This document shows, piece after piece, positions 1 through 11,663 of a stretch of 64,000 nucleotides of DNA. The notes under the pieces were generated by a model. That model ran no database searches, was not told the origin of the DNA, and saw only the letters and a program-made list of their open reading frames with translations. The stretch comes from Paracoccus sediminis (lineage in GTDB: Bacteria; Pseudomonadota; Alphaproteobacteria; Rhodobacterales; Rhodobacteraceae). How positions within the stretch are numbered: position 1 is the first letter of the stretch; each line of letters begins with the position of its first letter. The stretch covers positions 21,082 through 85,081 of the forward strand of contig NZ_FZNM01000014.1 of the NCBI RefSeq assembly GCF_900188295.1, given 5' to 3'. Both the position numbers and the translations under genes were made by a program.

Positions 1-2731
<2,731 letters not shown>

Positions 2732-2828
2732 CGAGGCCTCCCTGTCTGCGACGTGGATGGGTCGGGCTTGCGTGGCTTCTGCTTTGCCCGATGCTGCGGG
2801 GCAGCGCAAGGGCATCGCACGGCAAATT

Positions 2829-2844
2829 GTATGCAATTGCATAC
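2829..2844. promoter_or_regulatory. 16-base perfect palindrome between acnA and the DUF1223 gene
   Basis: gtatgcaattgcatac is its own reverse complement. It lies in the 242-base divergent gap, 98 bases upstream of the acnA start. On the acnA strand a TACAAT hexamer, a good -10 candidate, overlaps the end of the palindrome, so a protein bound here could block acnA transcription. The shape resembles operators of GntR-family (FadR/VanR-like) repressors, but no such regulator is encoded in the window. The palindrome is seen directly; operator function is inferred. Confidence 0.5.
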
Positions 2845-2973
2845 CACGTTGCCGGGCGTTGCTCAAGAGGCACGGCCAGGCGGGGCCGTGGCGGACTAAC
2901 AAAGCCTTGATTTGTCTCTGGCCGGGGCCGGGGTCTATGCAGGACGGCAATCGTTCCAAGAACCGGACCCCGG

Positions 2974-3954
2974 ATGCTGGCCCTATCGGCAGCCTTGTGC
3001 AGAAACCCTCTTGCCGCCGCGCTGTGCGGGCTGGCCCTGACGTTCGGGGGCATGGCCGCGGCCCAGGGACCGGAGGGTGGCGGGATAGGCGCCGCCCTGA
3101 ACGGCGGACCTCGTGGCGCCGAGGGATCGCGGCCAGGCGGCGAGGCCGCGCCGGTCATCGCCGCGCCCAGCGACCCCAGCCGGTCCGCGCCGTCATCGGC
3201 CTATGCCCCGTCCGAAACCGGCGGCTTCAACAGCTTTGCCGCCACCGACGGATCGCCGCCGATGGAACCGTTCGCCTTTGACGATGCGGTGCCGGTGGTG
3301 GTCGAACTGTTCACCTCGCAAGGGTGCTCGTCCTGTCCGGCGGCGGATGCGATGCTGTCGGGGCTGTCCGACCAGCCCGATGTCCTGCCGCTGTCCTTTC
3401 ATGTGGATTACTGGGATTATCTGGGCTGGACCGACAGCTTTGCCCGGCCCGAATTCACCCGGCGCCAGGAACGCTATGCCCAGGCGGCGGGGGAACGGTC
3501 GGTCTATACGCCGCAGATGATCGTGGACGGCATCGACACGGCCGTGACCTTGGGACCGGCGCAGTTGATGGGGCTGATCGACGCCAGCCGGGTCGCCCCG
3601 GCCATGGTCAGCGTCCAGCGCGATACCGCCGCCGATGGCCAGTCGATCGAGCTGATGCCCCTGTCGGACCTGGGCGGGCGGGTGGACATCCTGATGGTCC
3701 GCTATGCCCCCGAACGGTCGGTCGAGGTGACGGCGGGCGAAAATCGCGGCAAGACCATCACCTATACCAACGTCGTCCTGTCGCTGGACCGGCTGGCCGA
3801 ATGGGACAGCATGGCCCCCCTGCGCATGAAGGTCAGCGCCGCCGGCGCCGCCGACGACCGCTTTCCGCCCGACACCCGCCATGCGCTGCTGGTCCAGAAA
3901 CAGGAACGCAAGGGAATGCCCGGACCGATCCTGGCGGCCATCCGTCTGGATTGA
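2974..3954 (+). CDS. Secreted DUF1223 thioredoxin-fold protein
   Basis: 326-residue protein of the DUF1223 family, whose members have a thioredoxin-like fold. Residues 1-30 form a signal peptide ending in GGMAAAQ, so the protein is probably periplasmic. Residues 31-95 are a Gly/Pro/Ser-rich linker. The conserved core begins with VVELFTSQGCSSCPAAD, which holds a CxxC pair at C118 and C121, followed by HVDYWDYLGW. These are the hallmarks of the family. The function is not established; a redox role is possible from the CxxC. It lies just upstream of yciB on the same strand, 75 bases apart, and is divergent from acnA. Confidence 0.85.
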   Translation: MLALSAALCRNPLAAALCGLALTFGGMAAAQGPEGGGIGAALNGGPRGAEGSRPGGEAAPVIAAPSDPSRSAPSSAYAPSETGGFNSFAATDGSPPMEPFAFDDAVPVVVELFTSQGCSSCPAADAMLSGLSDQPDVLPLSFHVDYWDYLGWTDSFARPEFTRRQERYAQAAGERSVYTPQMIVDGIDTAVTLGPAQLMGLIDASRVAPAMVSVQRDTAADGQSIELMPLSDLGGRVDILMVRYAPERSVEVTAGENRGKTITYTNVVLSLDRLAEWDSMAPLRMKVSAAGAADDRFPPDTRHALLVQKQERKGMPGPILAAIRLD

Positions 3955-4029
3955 CGGGCAGGCCGGCCTTGCTTGGCGGCGCGCAATGCGGGAAACAGCG
4001 ATGACGGACCACACGAGGACGATGCCGCG

Positions 4030-4638
4030 ATGAACGAACCGAAACCCTGGGTGCTGCAATCATTGGAATGGGGGCCGCTGCTGCTGTTCTTTGCGGTGTT
4101 CATGCTGAATCGCGGCGGCGACGTCAGCCTGTGGGGGCAGAACTATACGCCCCTGGTCTTTGCGACGCTGGTCTTTATCCCGGCGCTTGCGCTGGCCACG
4201 CTGATCCGCTGGCGGCTGACCGGAAAGCTGGCGCCGATGCAGCTGGCGACGCTGGTGCTGGTCGTGGTGTTCGGCGGGCTGTCGGTCTGGCTGAACGATC
4301 CGCGTTTCTTCAAGATCAAGCCGACGATCATCTATCTGCTGTTCGCAAGCCTGCTGGGGTTCAGCCTGATGACCCGCCGGAACTGGCTGGGCGCCATCCT
4401 GTCCGAGGCGTTGCCGATGGACGCGCAGGGCTGGCGCAAGCTGACGGCGCGCATGGCGCTGCTGTTTCTGGCACTTGCCGCCGCGAACGAGATCGTCTGG
4501 CGGGCGATGTCGGAAACGACCTGGGTATATTTCAAGACGTTCGGAATGCCGGTGGTGATTTTCGTCTTTCTGATGGCCAACGCCGGGCTGTTCCGCGCCC
4601 ATTCGATCCAGGTGCCGACCGACGACGCGACCAAATAG
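4030..4638 (+). CDS. yciB: YciB/IspZ-type inner membrane protein (septation protein A family)
   Basis: 202-residue polytopic membrane protein with about five to six hydrophobic segments. It carries family features such as NDPRFFKIKPTIIY in the middle and NEIVWR followed by TWVYFKTFGMP near the end. YciB proteins are inner-membrane proteins linked in other bacteria to envelope integrity and division; the biochemical activity is unknown. The ATG at 4030 is preceded by gagga at a good distance. A TTG at 3973 would add 19 hydrophilic residues and is less likely. It ends three bases short of the stop of the convergent hydrolase gene. Confidence 0.88.
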   Translation: MNEPKPWVLQSLEWGPLLLFFAVFMLNRGGDVSLWGQNYTPLVFATLVFIPALALATLIRWRLTGKLAPMQLATLVLVVVFGGLSVWLNDPRFFKIKPTIIYLLFASLLGFSLMTRRNWLGAILSEALPMDAQGWRKLTARMALLFLALAAANEIVWRAMSETTWVYFKTFGMPVVIFVFLMANAGLFRAHSIQVPTDDATK

Positions 4639-4640
4639 CC

Positions 4641-5537
4641 TCAGGCCCGAAGGCCTCCGAATTGCGCGGGCGGCGCCAGCAGGCGGGACCATCGCGGCTG
4701 GATCCGGCCTGGCAGGCGGGCGCGCAGCATCGGCAGGGACAAGGCCCAGGGCTGCGTCAGGGCGGTGCGATAGAAGTCGAACAGGCCGCCGCGCAGATAA
4801 GGCGTCCAGTGCGACAGGCGCAACGGACGCCGTTCGACCGCGAAGCCCAGGCCTTCCAGCGTCGCCAAGGTGGCGCCGTCGTCGATCTGCACATCCAGCC
4901 AGTTTCCCGCCGGACGGGCCAGCCCGAAGCCGAGCGCCTGCCTGCGCCCCAGATCCAGCCACAGCTCCATCGCAAGATCGAACAGGTCGTTTTCGCGAGA
5001 CGTGACATTCAGAACCTCGGCCCGGCGGCCCGCGAGACTGTCCAGCGCCAGGGCGGCGGTATCGCGGAACTCGGCGCCCGCCAGCAGGACGATGCGCCCG
5101 ATGCTGCCCGGATCGGCATGATGCAAGGCCTGCAAGGCCACGCGGGCCCCCAGCGAATGACCAATCAGCGCCACGGGCCGCCCGGCCTTGTCGGCCAGTT
5201 GGCCGATCAGCCGCGCCGCCCCGCGGCCGACATCGCCGGCCCGCGCATAGGCGCCGCCCAGCGTGCCCCGCGCTTCCCATCCGAAGGCGACGGCAAGCCC
5301 TTCGTCGTCCCGGCCCGTTCCGAAGCCGAGGGCGCGCGGCCAGGACAGGGCGCGGCGCTGCGACCGGTCGGGGTCCAGGGACAGGATGTGGCGGTGCGGG
5401 TCGCAATGGGGCGCGGCGGGCGAATAGCGATAGCCGTGGATCATCACAATGACGGGCGCATGGGCGGGAAGGGCGCGGACGATCCCCGCCAGTTCCCCGG
5501 AAAGCGCGCCTTCGCCATCGATCCTGACCACCGGCAT
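4641..5537 (-). CDS. Alpha/beta hydrolase
   Basis: 298-residue alpha/beta-hydrolase-fold protein. The nucleophile elbow GHSLGA (S128) follows an oxyanion-type segment VIVMIHGYRYSP at about residues 30-40. The region between them carries AARLIGQLADKAGRPVALIG. There is no obvious signal peptide, so it is probably cytoplasmic. The substrate cannot be told from the sequence; an esterase or lipase is the general expectation. ATG at 5537 was chosen because conserved-looking sequence begins there; an upstream in-frame extension exists but looks non-coding. It converges on yciB. Confidence 0.8.
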   Translation of the reverse strand: MPVVRIDGEGALSGELAGIVRALPAHAPVIVMIHGYRYSPAAPHCDPHRHILSLDPDRSQRRALSWPRALGFGTGRDDEGLAVAFGWEARGTLGGAYARAGDVGRGAARLIGQLADKAGRPVALIGHSLGARVALQALHHADPGSIGRIVLLAGAEFRDTAALALDSLAGRRAEVLNVTSRENDLFDLAMELWLDLGRRQALGFGLARPAGNWLDVQIDDGATLATLEGLGFAVERRPLRLSHWTPYLRGGLFDFYRTALTQPWALSLPMLRARLPGRIQPRWSRLLAPPAQFGGLRA

Positions 5538-6082
5538 GATGCATCCCCTTTCCCTGCCCGACCGGGCATAAGGCACAAGGTGCAACATCGACGTGAAAGA
5601 ACCGTTAAGGCTGCGTGACGCGTGTTGCGCATGCCCTTTGTGCGGGCGGGAACCGGCGTATTCCGCCTCGGACCGTTTTCGCCATTGAATTTTCTACCCC
5701 TTCGCCTCTATGTTGCGGCTATGCGTCATCGACCTTCAATCGCGGGTTGTGGGCGCTTCCAGTTTCGCAGCGCGGCACCTCTGCCCCGGATTCAACCCTT
5801 GGCGGCATGTGTCACGCGGAAAAACCCGCCCGGACTGCGCATTGTCGCGCGATCGGGCGAAAGAACCGACAGCGGCGCGTCAGGCCTGGCCTGCGCGTCG
5901 ATCACAAGGAACAGACGCGATGACGCGCGCATGGGACGGACAGGATCGGAACGGGGGGGCTGCTGGCCGTTCCCGTCCGGTTGCCGTTGCCGGTGCCGCG
6001 CCCGCGTTCCCATCATATCGCGGCCTGCATTCCGGGGTGCCACTGGCACCACCTGGGGCGCGCCTGCGCGAAAGACACAACA
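5538..6082. other. Gap of 545 bases with long rne leader; no gene recognised
   Basis: No convincing coding sequence is seen on either strand. The left part holds the start region of the hydrolase gene and the right part is probably the untranslated leader of rne. RNase E mRNA in E. coli has a long structured leader used for autoregulation by its own product; whether the same happens here is inference. The open frames that cross the gap are rich in Arg, Cys and Pro and look like shadows. Confidence 0.5.
5685..5714 (+). promoter_or_regulatory. Candidate sigma-70 promoter for rne
   Basis: TTGAAT at 5685-5690 and TATGTT at 5709-5714, 18 bases apart, each match the sigma-70 consensus at four of six positions. 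They lie in the most AT-rich part of the gap before rne and would give a leader of roughly 360 bases. This is a by-eye prediction only. Confidence 0.3.
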
Positions 6083-8683
6083 ATGGCAAAGAAAATGCTG
6101 ATCGACGCCACCCATGCCGAGGAAACTCGGGTGGTCGTGGTGGACGGAACCAAGGTCGAAGAATTTGATTTCGAGACCGTAAACAAGCGCCAGATCTCGG
6201 GCAACATCTATCTGGCCAAGATCACGCGGGTCGAACCCTCGTTGCAGGCCGCTTTCGTGGATTACGGCGGAAACCGCCACGGTTTCCTGGCATTCGCGGA
6301 AATCCACCCGGATTATTACCAGATTCCCGCCGCCGACCGCGACGCCCTGATCGCCGAAGAACGCGCCTATGCCGAGGCGCAGGAGGCCGAGGATGCCGCC
6401 CGCGCCAAGCGCCGTCAGGCGCGGTCCGCGAAGACGGAATCCGGCGACGAGATCGAGCAGGCCGAGGCTGAGGCCGCCGATGGCGAACGGTCTGACGAGA
6501 CGACCGGGGAATCGCCGGACGCCGATCATGGCGATGGCGACGACACGGCAACGGCCGCTTCCGACAAGGATGAGGACATCGAATCGGTCGCCGACGAGGA
6601 CGTGGCCGAGGAGATCCACGCCCCGAAAAAGCCGCGCGCCCGCCGCTACAAGATCCAGGAGGTCGTGAAGGTCCGGCAGATCATGCTGGTCCAGGTCGTC
6701 AAGGAAGAACGCGGCAACAAGGGCGCCGCGCTGACCACCTATCTGTCGCTGCCGGGCCGGTATTGCGTGCTGATGCCCAACACCGCGCGCGGCGGCGGGA
6801 TCAGCCGCAAGATCACCAACGCGGTGGACCGCAAGAAGCTCAAGGACATCGCGTCCGAACTGGACGTTCCGCGCGGCGCGGGGCTTATTATCCGCACGGC
6901 GGGCAGCCAGCGGACCCGCACGGAGATTCGGCGCGATTATGAATACCTGCTGCGCCTGTGGGAACAGATCCGCGACCTGACGTTCAAGTCCATCGCCCCC
7001 GCTCCGATCTATGAGGAGGGGGATCTTATCAAGCGGACCATCCGCGACCTGTACAATTCCGAGATCGACGAGGTTCTGGTCGAGGGCGAGCGCGGCTTTC
7101 GCACCGCCAAGGACTTCATGAAGATGATTATGCCGACCCACAGCCGGGCCGTGCAGCAATACACCGACCAGATGCCGCTGTTCGCCCGTTATCAGGTGGA
7201 AAGCTATCTGGCGGGCATGTTCAACCCGGTCGTGCAGCTGAAATCGGGCGGCTATATCGTCATCGGCGTGACCGAGGCGCTGGTGGCCATCGACGTGAAC
7301 TCGGGCCGGGCGACCAAGGAAGGCTCGATCGAGGATACCGCGCTGAAAACCAACCTGGAGGCCGCCGACGAGGTGGCGCGCCAGTTGCGCCTGCGCGACC
7401 TGGCCGGGCTGATCGTCATCGACTTCATCGACATGGAGGAGCGGCGCAACAACGCCGCCGTCGAGAAGCGGATGAAGGACAAGCTGAAATCGGACCGCGC
7501 GCGGATCCAGATGGGCCGCATATCCGGTTTCGGCCTGATGGAGATGTCGCGCCAGCGGCTGCGTCCGGGGATGCTGGAATCGACCACCCAGCCCTGCGCC
7601 CATTGCCATGGAACCGGCCTGATCCGGTCCGAAGACAGCCTGGCATTGACGATCCTGCGCGCCATCGAGGAAGAAGGCACCCGCAAGCGGTCCCGCGAGG
7701 TGTTGGTCAAGGCGCCGGTCGCGGTCGCCAACTTTCTCATCAACCAGAAGCGCGAGCATATCGCCGGGATCGAGGCGCGCTATGGCCTGTCGGTCCGGCT
7801 CGAAGCCGATCCGTCGCTGATCTCGCCCGATTTCGCCATCGAGAAGTTCAAGACCGCGACCCGCAGCGTGCCCGATGCGGCGGCTTCGGTCCTGTCCGTC
7901 GATGCCGATCTGATGGCCCAGATCGACGACGAGGACGAGGATCTGGCCGATGACGCCGAGGCCGATGACGCCGAGGCCGGGGATGGCGAGACCGATAGCG
8001 AGGATACGACCGTCTTGGCCGCGGATGAGGATGGCGAGGGGCGCGGCCGCCGCCGCCGTCGGCGCCGCCGCCGGAAATCCGACGACCGCCCCGAAGGCGA
8101 GACGGCCGAAACCGACGAGGATTCCGAAGATGGCGCCGAAACGGCGCAAGCGGGCGACATCGCCGACGAACCCGAGGCTGCGGACGGCGAACAGAACAGC
8201 CGCCGCCGCCGGTCGCGGTCGCGCAATCGCCGCCGGGGCGGCGATCAGCCCCAGCACGAGGGCCTGCCAGAGGTCGTCGATCTGCGCGACAATGCCGACG
8301 AGCCCGCTCCGTCGCTGCCCGGCCTGAACGCCCGTCCCGAACGCGGCGCAGCGCCCGAAAGCCTTGCCGACGACAGGATCGAGGAGGACGGCGACATCGT
8401 CGCGTTGTCCGAGATCGCCGTCGAACCGCAGGCCGCCGACCCGGAACCCGAGGCCGGCGCCGTCCTGATGGCCGAACCGCAAACCGGGGCCGCCGCGGCC
8501 GAAATCGGCGCGACCGGGACCGATAGGGCCGAGCCGGCCCGCGCGGATGCGGTCGATCCGGCCGAAGCCCTGCCTGCCCCCGAAGCCGGGCCTGACGCGG
8601 GCGCCGCCGGACGCGAGCCGGAAATGGCCGAGGCGGATGACGGCCGCCCCAAGCGCCGGGGCTGGTGGTCGGGACACCGCTGA
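6083..8683 (+). CDS. rne: Ribonuclease E/G family endoribonuclease
   Basis: 866-residue RNase E that starts mRNA decay and processes stable RNA. The N-terminal S1 domain (about 35-215) is interrupted at about 91-188 by a long Glu/Asp/Ala-rich insertion, as is common in alphaproteobacterial RNase E. The catalytic DNase-I-like core has AIDVNSGRATKEGSIEDTA and LIVIDFIDM, which supply the metal-binding aspartates. The zinc-link is CAHC at C505/C508. The tail beyond about residue 600 is acidic with two Arg-rich patches (GRGRRRRRRRRRKS and NSRRRRSRSRNRRRGG), typical of RNA-binding and degradosome scaffold regions. ATG at 6083 begins the conserved MAKKMLIDATHAEETRV. It is followed by a strong terminator. 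Confidence 0.96.
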   Translation: MAKKMLIDATHAEETRVVVVDGTKVEEFDFETVNKRQISGNIYLAKITRVEPSLQAAFVDYGGNRHGFLAFAEIHPDYYQIPAADRDALIAEERAYAEAQEAEDAARAKRRQARSAKTESGDEIEQAEAEAADGERSDETTGESPDADHGDGDDTATAASDKDEDIESVADEDVAEEIHAPKKPRARRYKIQEVVKVRQIMLVQVVKEERGNKGAALTTYLSLPGRYCVLMPNTARGGGISRKITNAVDRKKLKDIASELDVPRGAGLIIRTAGSQRTRTEIRRDYEYLLRLWEQIRDLTFKSIAPAPIYEEGDLIKRTIRDLYNSEIDEVLVEGERGFRTAKDFMKMIMPTHSRAVQQYTDQMPLFARYQVESYLAGMFNPVVQLKSGGYIVIGVTEALVAIDVNSGRATKEGSIEDTALKTNLEAADEVARQLRLRDLAGLIVIDFIDMEERRNNAAVEKRMKDKLKSDRARIQMGRISGFGLMEMSRQRLRPGMLESTTQPCAHCHGTGLIRSEDSLALTILRAIEEEGTRKRSREVLVKAPVAVANFLINQKREHIAGIEARYGLSVRLEADPSLISPDFAIEKFKTATRSVPDAAASVLSVDADLMAQIDDEDEDLADDAEADDAEAGDGETDSEDTTVLAADEDGEGRGRRRRRRRRRKSDDRPEGETAETDEDSEDGAETAQAGDIADEPEAADGEQNSRRRRSRSRNRRRGGDQPQHEGLPEVVDLRDNADEPAPSLPGLNARPERGAAPESLADDRIEEDGDIVALSEIAVEPQAADPEPEAGAVLMAEPQTGAAAAEIGATGTDRAEPARADAVDPAEALPAPEAGPDAGAAGREPEMAEADDGRPKRRGWWSGHR

Positions 8684-8693
8684 TCGTGAACAG

Positions 8694-8719
8694 GGGCGCG
8701 GTGCAGACCGCGCCCTTTT
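8694..8719 (+). terminator. Rho-independent terminator after rne
   Basis: Nine-base perfect stem gggcgcggt / accgcgccc (8694-8702 with 8707-8715), loop gcag, then TTTT. It begins 10 bases after the rne stop and separates rne from ccdA. Confidence 0.9.
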
Positions 8720-8779
8720 CTCAAAACCGTGACCCGATGACCCATGGTCTGCCCCGGCCCATGCGCTAAGGTGCGCGCC

Positions 8780-9523
8780 ATGCTGGGAATCGAACTTGCC
8801 ACCGCCGCGTTCCTGCCCGCCGCCCTTGTGGCGCTGCTGGCGGGCATCCTGTCCTTTCTGTCGCCCTGCGTGCTGCCGATCGTGCCGCCCTATCTGGCCT
8901 ATATGACCGGTGTCGGCGTGAACGGGCTGCGCGCGCAGGAACGCAGCGCCGTGCTGCCGGCGCTGTTCTTTGTCATGGGCCTGTCCACGGTGTTTCTCAT
9001 CATGGGCTTTGCCGCGTCCGCGTTCGGCCGGGCCTTCCTGCAATATCAGGACGTTCTGGCCAAGTTCGCCGGCGGCGTGGTCATCGTGATGGGCCTGCAT
9101 TTCCTGCGCGTGATCCGCATCCCGTTCCTGGATCAAGAGGCGCGGATCGAGGCGGGCGCCGAGGGCGGCGGGGCGTTCGGCGCCTATCTGCTGGGTCTGG
9201 CCTTCGCCTTTGGCTGGACGCCCTGCATCGGCCCGCAACTGGGCATGATCCTGTCGCTGGCCGCCACGGGGGCCGAGCTGTCGCGCGGTACGGCCCTGCT
9301 GGCGATCTATGCCCTGGGCCTGGGCATCCCCTTCCTGCTGGCCGCGATCTTCATCAACCAGGCAATCGGGTTGATGAACCGCATCAGGCCTTGGCTGCAT
9401 GTGATCGAACGCGCGATGGGGGTGCTGCTGCTGATCGTGGGCGTCATGCTGATTACCGGGGCGTTTTCGGCCTTTTCGTACTGGCTTCTTGAAACCTTTC
9501 CGGGACTGGCGATGCTGGGGTGA
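8780..9523 (+). CDS. ccdA: Cytochrome c biogenesis protein CcdA (DsbD-type transmembrane protein)
   Basis: 247-residue protein with six hydrophobic segments. It passes electrons from cytoplasmic thioredoxin across the inner membrane to periplasmic thiol proteins, for example for haem attachment to apocytochrome c. The two redox cysteines lie in the conserved settings SFLSPCVLP (C30) and FGWTPCIGPQLG (C149). The ATG at 8780 starts just before the first membrane segment. It is followed after 18 bases by the DUF1989 gene on the same strand. Confidence 0.93.
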   Translation: MLGIELATAAFLPAALVALLAGILSFLSPCVLPIVPPYLAYMTGVGVNGLRAQERSAVLPALFFVMGLSTVFLIMGFAASAFGRAFLQYQDVLAKFAGGVVIVMGLHFLRVIRIPFLDQEARIEAGAEGGGAFGAYLLGLAFAFGWTPCIGPQLGMILSLAATGAELSRGTALLAIYALGLGIPFLLAAIFINQAIGLMNRIRPWLHVIERAMGVLLLIVGVMLITGAFSAFSYWLLETFPGLAMLG

Positions 9524-9541
9524 TCCCAGCAAAGGCGTCCC

Positions 9542-10417
9542 ATGAAACCGCAGCACCCCACGTTCCCGGAACCCGACGACGCGGCCGCGCGGCGCGCCAT
9601 GTCCCCCGTAACCTGCTATCCGGCCGATTGCTTGCCGGCCGTGGACCTGGCCGCCCTTGGCGCTGCCCGCGACGGCTGGCAACGCATCGCCGCCGTCACC
9701 GTCCCGCCCCGCGATGCCGGCTGCTTCGAGGTTCCGGCCGGTCACTTCTTTCGCATCTCCAGCATCGGCGGCCCTCAGGTGGGCGATCTCAACCTGTGGT
9801 CGGCGGATCTTTCCGAACGGTTCTATTCCGGCAAGACCCGCGCGCTGCATGGCACCCATGTGTCCACCGGCGACCGGCTGTGGTCATCCTTTCCGGCGCT
9901 GAGGCCGATGGCCACGATCACGGCCGACACGCTGGACTGGTACGGCTTCGACGCGGACGGGCTGTCGGTCCACGACGTGATCGGCACCCGCTGCGATCCC
10001 TATACGCACAACCTGCTGACGGGCGGACAATATCACCACTGCTGCCATTCGAACCTGACGCGCGCCCTGGCCGCGCATCGCGGGCTGACGCTCGAACAGG
10101 CCGAAACGCATGTCCACGATGTCCTCAATGTCTTCATGTGCACCGGATTTTCGCGCCGAACCGGCCAATACCTGATGAAGGCCAGTCCCGTACGCCCCGG
10201 CGATTATCTGGAGTTTCTGGCCGAAATCGACCTGCTGGGCGCCCTGTCGGCCTGTCCCGGCGGGGATTGTTCGGCAGAGCATTCGTCCGACAGGGCATCA
10301 TGCCATCCCCTGCTGGTCGAGGTGTTTCGTCCCGCCGCGCCGCCGCGGGGATGGCTCGCGCCCGAGGTCAGCGGCTATGATCGCAGCCATGGCGCCCGCC
10401 CCGACAATCCCCAGTAG
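9542..10417 (+). CDS. DUF1989 / urea carboxylase-associated family protein
   Basis: 291-residue cytoplasmic protein of the DUF1989 family. Family signs are an N-terminal VPAGHFFRI, GDLNLWSADLSERFYSGKTR, HVSTGDRLWS and the strongly conserved DVIGTRCDPYTHNLL followed by YHHCCHSNL. Relatives often sit beside urea amidolyase or transport genes, but the biochemical role is not settled. None of those partners is nearby; instead it lies between ccdA and ftsW. The residues after about 235 (CPGGDCSAEHSSD) suggest a Cys-rich motif that could bind metal together with HCCH. The true start could be the ATG at 9542 or a later one. Confidence 0.82.
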   Translation: MKPQHPTFPEPDDAAARRAMSPVTCYPADCLPAVDLAALGAARDGWQRIAAVTVPPRDAGCFEVPAGHFFRISSIGGPQVGDLNLWSADLSERFYSGKTRALHGTHVSTGDRLWSSFPALRPMATITADTLDWYGFDADGLSVHDVIGTRCDPYTHNLLTGGQYHHCCHSNLTRALAAHRGLTLEQAETHVHDVLNVFMCTGFSRRTGQYLMKASPVRPGDYLEFLAEIDLLGALSACPGGDCSAEHSSDRASCHPLLVEVFRPAAPPRGWLAPEVSGYDRSHGARPDNPQ

Positions 10418-10499
10418 CGCGGCCCCGAATTTCGCGCTATGCTGTTCGGCAGACCCGGAAAAACCGGGCAGGATCAGAGGCAGTGACGGCGGTATTCCC

Positions 10500-11663
10500 A
10501 TGACCGAGATGGTCTTTGGCACGGCACCCGTACGGGCGGGCGACCCGATTCTTCCACGCTGGTGGCGGACCTTGGACAAATGGTCCCTGGGCTGCGTGCT
10601 GGGGCTGTTTTCCATCGGCATCCTGCTGGGCCTTGCGGCTTCGGTTCCGCTGGCGGAAAAGAACCACCTGCCGCGATTCTATTATGTCCAGAGGCAGGCG
10701 TTCTTTGGCGTCATGGCACTGGTGACGATGCTGGTCATCTCCATGCTGCCGCTGCGCCAGATCCGGCGCATCGGCGTGCTGGGCTTTGCCGCGGCCTTCG
10801 TGCTGATCCTGCTGCTGCCCTTCATCGGAGAGGATTATGGCAAGGGCGCGACCCGCTGGCTGTCGGTGGCGGGCATTTCCATGCAGCCGTCCGAATTCCT
10901 CAAGCCCGGCTTTGTCGCCATCTGCGCCTGGTTCCTGGCCGCCGCGCAAATGGCGGGCGGCCCGCCCGGCCGGTTGTATTCTTTTGTGACCGCGATGGCG
11001 GTGGTGGTCCTGCTGGCCTTGCAGCCGGACTTCGGACAGGCATCGCTGGTGCTGTTTTCCTGGCTGGTGATGTATTTCGTCGCCGGCGCGCCCATGCTGC
11101 TGCTGATGGGCGTGGCGGGGCTGGCGGTCATGGGCGGCGTCTTCGCCTATGGCGCGTCCGAACATTTTGCCCGGCGGATCAACGGCTTCCTGAACCCTGA
11201 AATCGATCCGCGCACCCAGATCGGCTATGCCACCAAGGCCATTCAGGACGGCGGCTTCTTTGGCGTCGGCGTGGGCGAGGGGTCGGTGAAATGGTCGCTG
11301 CCCGATGCCCATACCGATTTCATCATCGCCGTGGCCGCCGAGGAATACGGCACCGTCATGGTGCTGCTGGTGATCGCGCTGTATTGCACCATCGTCGTGC
11401 GGTCGCTGCTGCGGCTTTTGCGCGAACGCGATCCGTTCACGCGCATCGCCGGCGCGGGGCTGGCCTGCGCCTTTGGCGTGCAGGCGCTTATCAACATGGG
11501 CGTGGCGGTGCGGCTGCTGCCCGCCAAGGGAATGACGCTGCCGTTTGTCAGCTATGGCGGGTCGTCGGTCATCGCGTCGGGCATCGCCGCCGGGATGCTT
11601 CTGGCCCTGACCCGCACCCGGCCCCAGGGCGAGCTGGCCGAAATCCTGCGGCGGGGCCGCTGA
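10500..11663 (+). CDS. ftsW: FtsW, SEDS-family peptidoglycan glycosyltransferase of the divisome
   Basis: 387-residue SEDS protein with about ten membrane segments. It polymerises lipid II at the septum together with its partner penicillin-binding protein. Conserved blocks are [48 protein letters not shown] and the C-terminal [20 protein letters not shown] at 10500 was chosen because the cytoplasmic N-terminus starts there; an upstream non-ATG extension would read into the end of the DUF1989 gene. Its stop overlaps the murG start as TGATG, so the two are translationally coupled. It is the first gene of the division cluster present here. Confidence 0.96.
   Translation: MTEMVFGTAPVRAGDPILPRWWRTLDKWSLGCVLGLFSIGILLGLAASVPLAEKNHLPRFYYVQRQAFFGVMALVTMLVISMLPLRQIRRIGVLGFAAAFVLILLLPFIGEDYGKGATRWLSVAGISMQPSEFLKPGFVAICAWFLAAAQMAGGPPGRLYSFVTAMAVVVLLALQPDFGQASLVLFSWLVMYFVAGAPMLLLMGVAGLAVMGGVFAYGASEHFARRINGFLNPEIDPRTQIGYATKAIQDGGFFGVGVGEGSVKWSLPDAHTDFIIAVAAEEYGTVMVLLVIALYCTIVVRSLLRLLRERDPFTRIAGAGLACAFGVQALINMGVAVRLLPAKGMTLPFVSYGGSSVIASGIAAGMLLALTRTRPQGELAEILRRGR

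Noticed and set aside
5792..9859. 1355-codon open frame on the minus strand across rne and ccdA
   Set aside because: It is antisense to two firmly identified genes and its translation shows only shadow-type composition.
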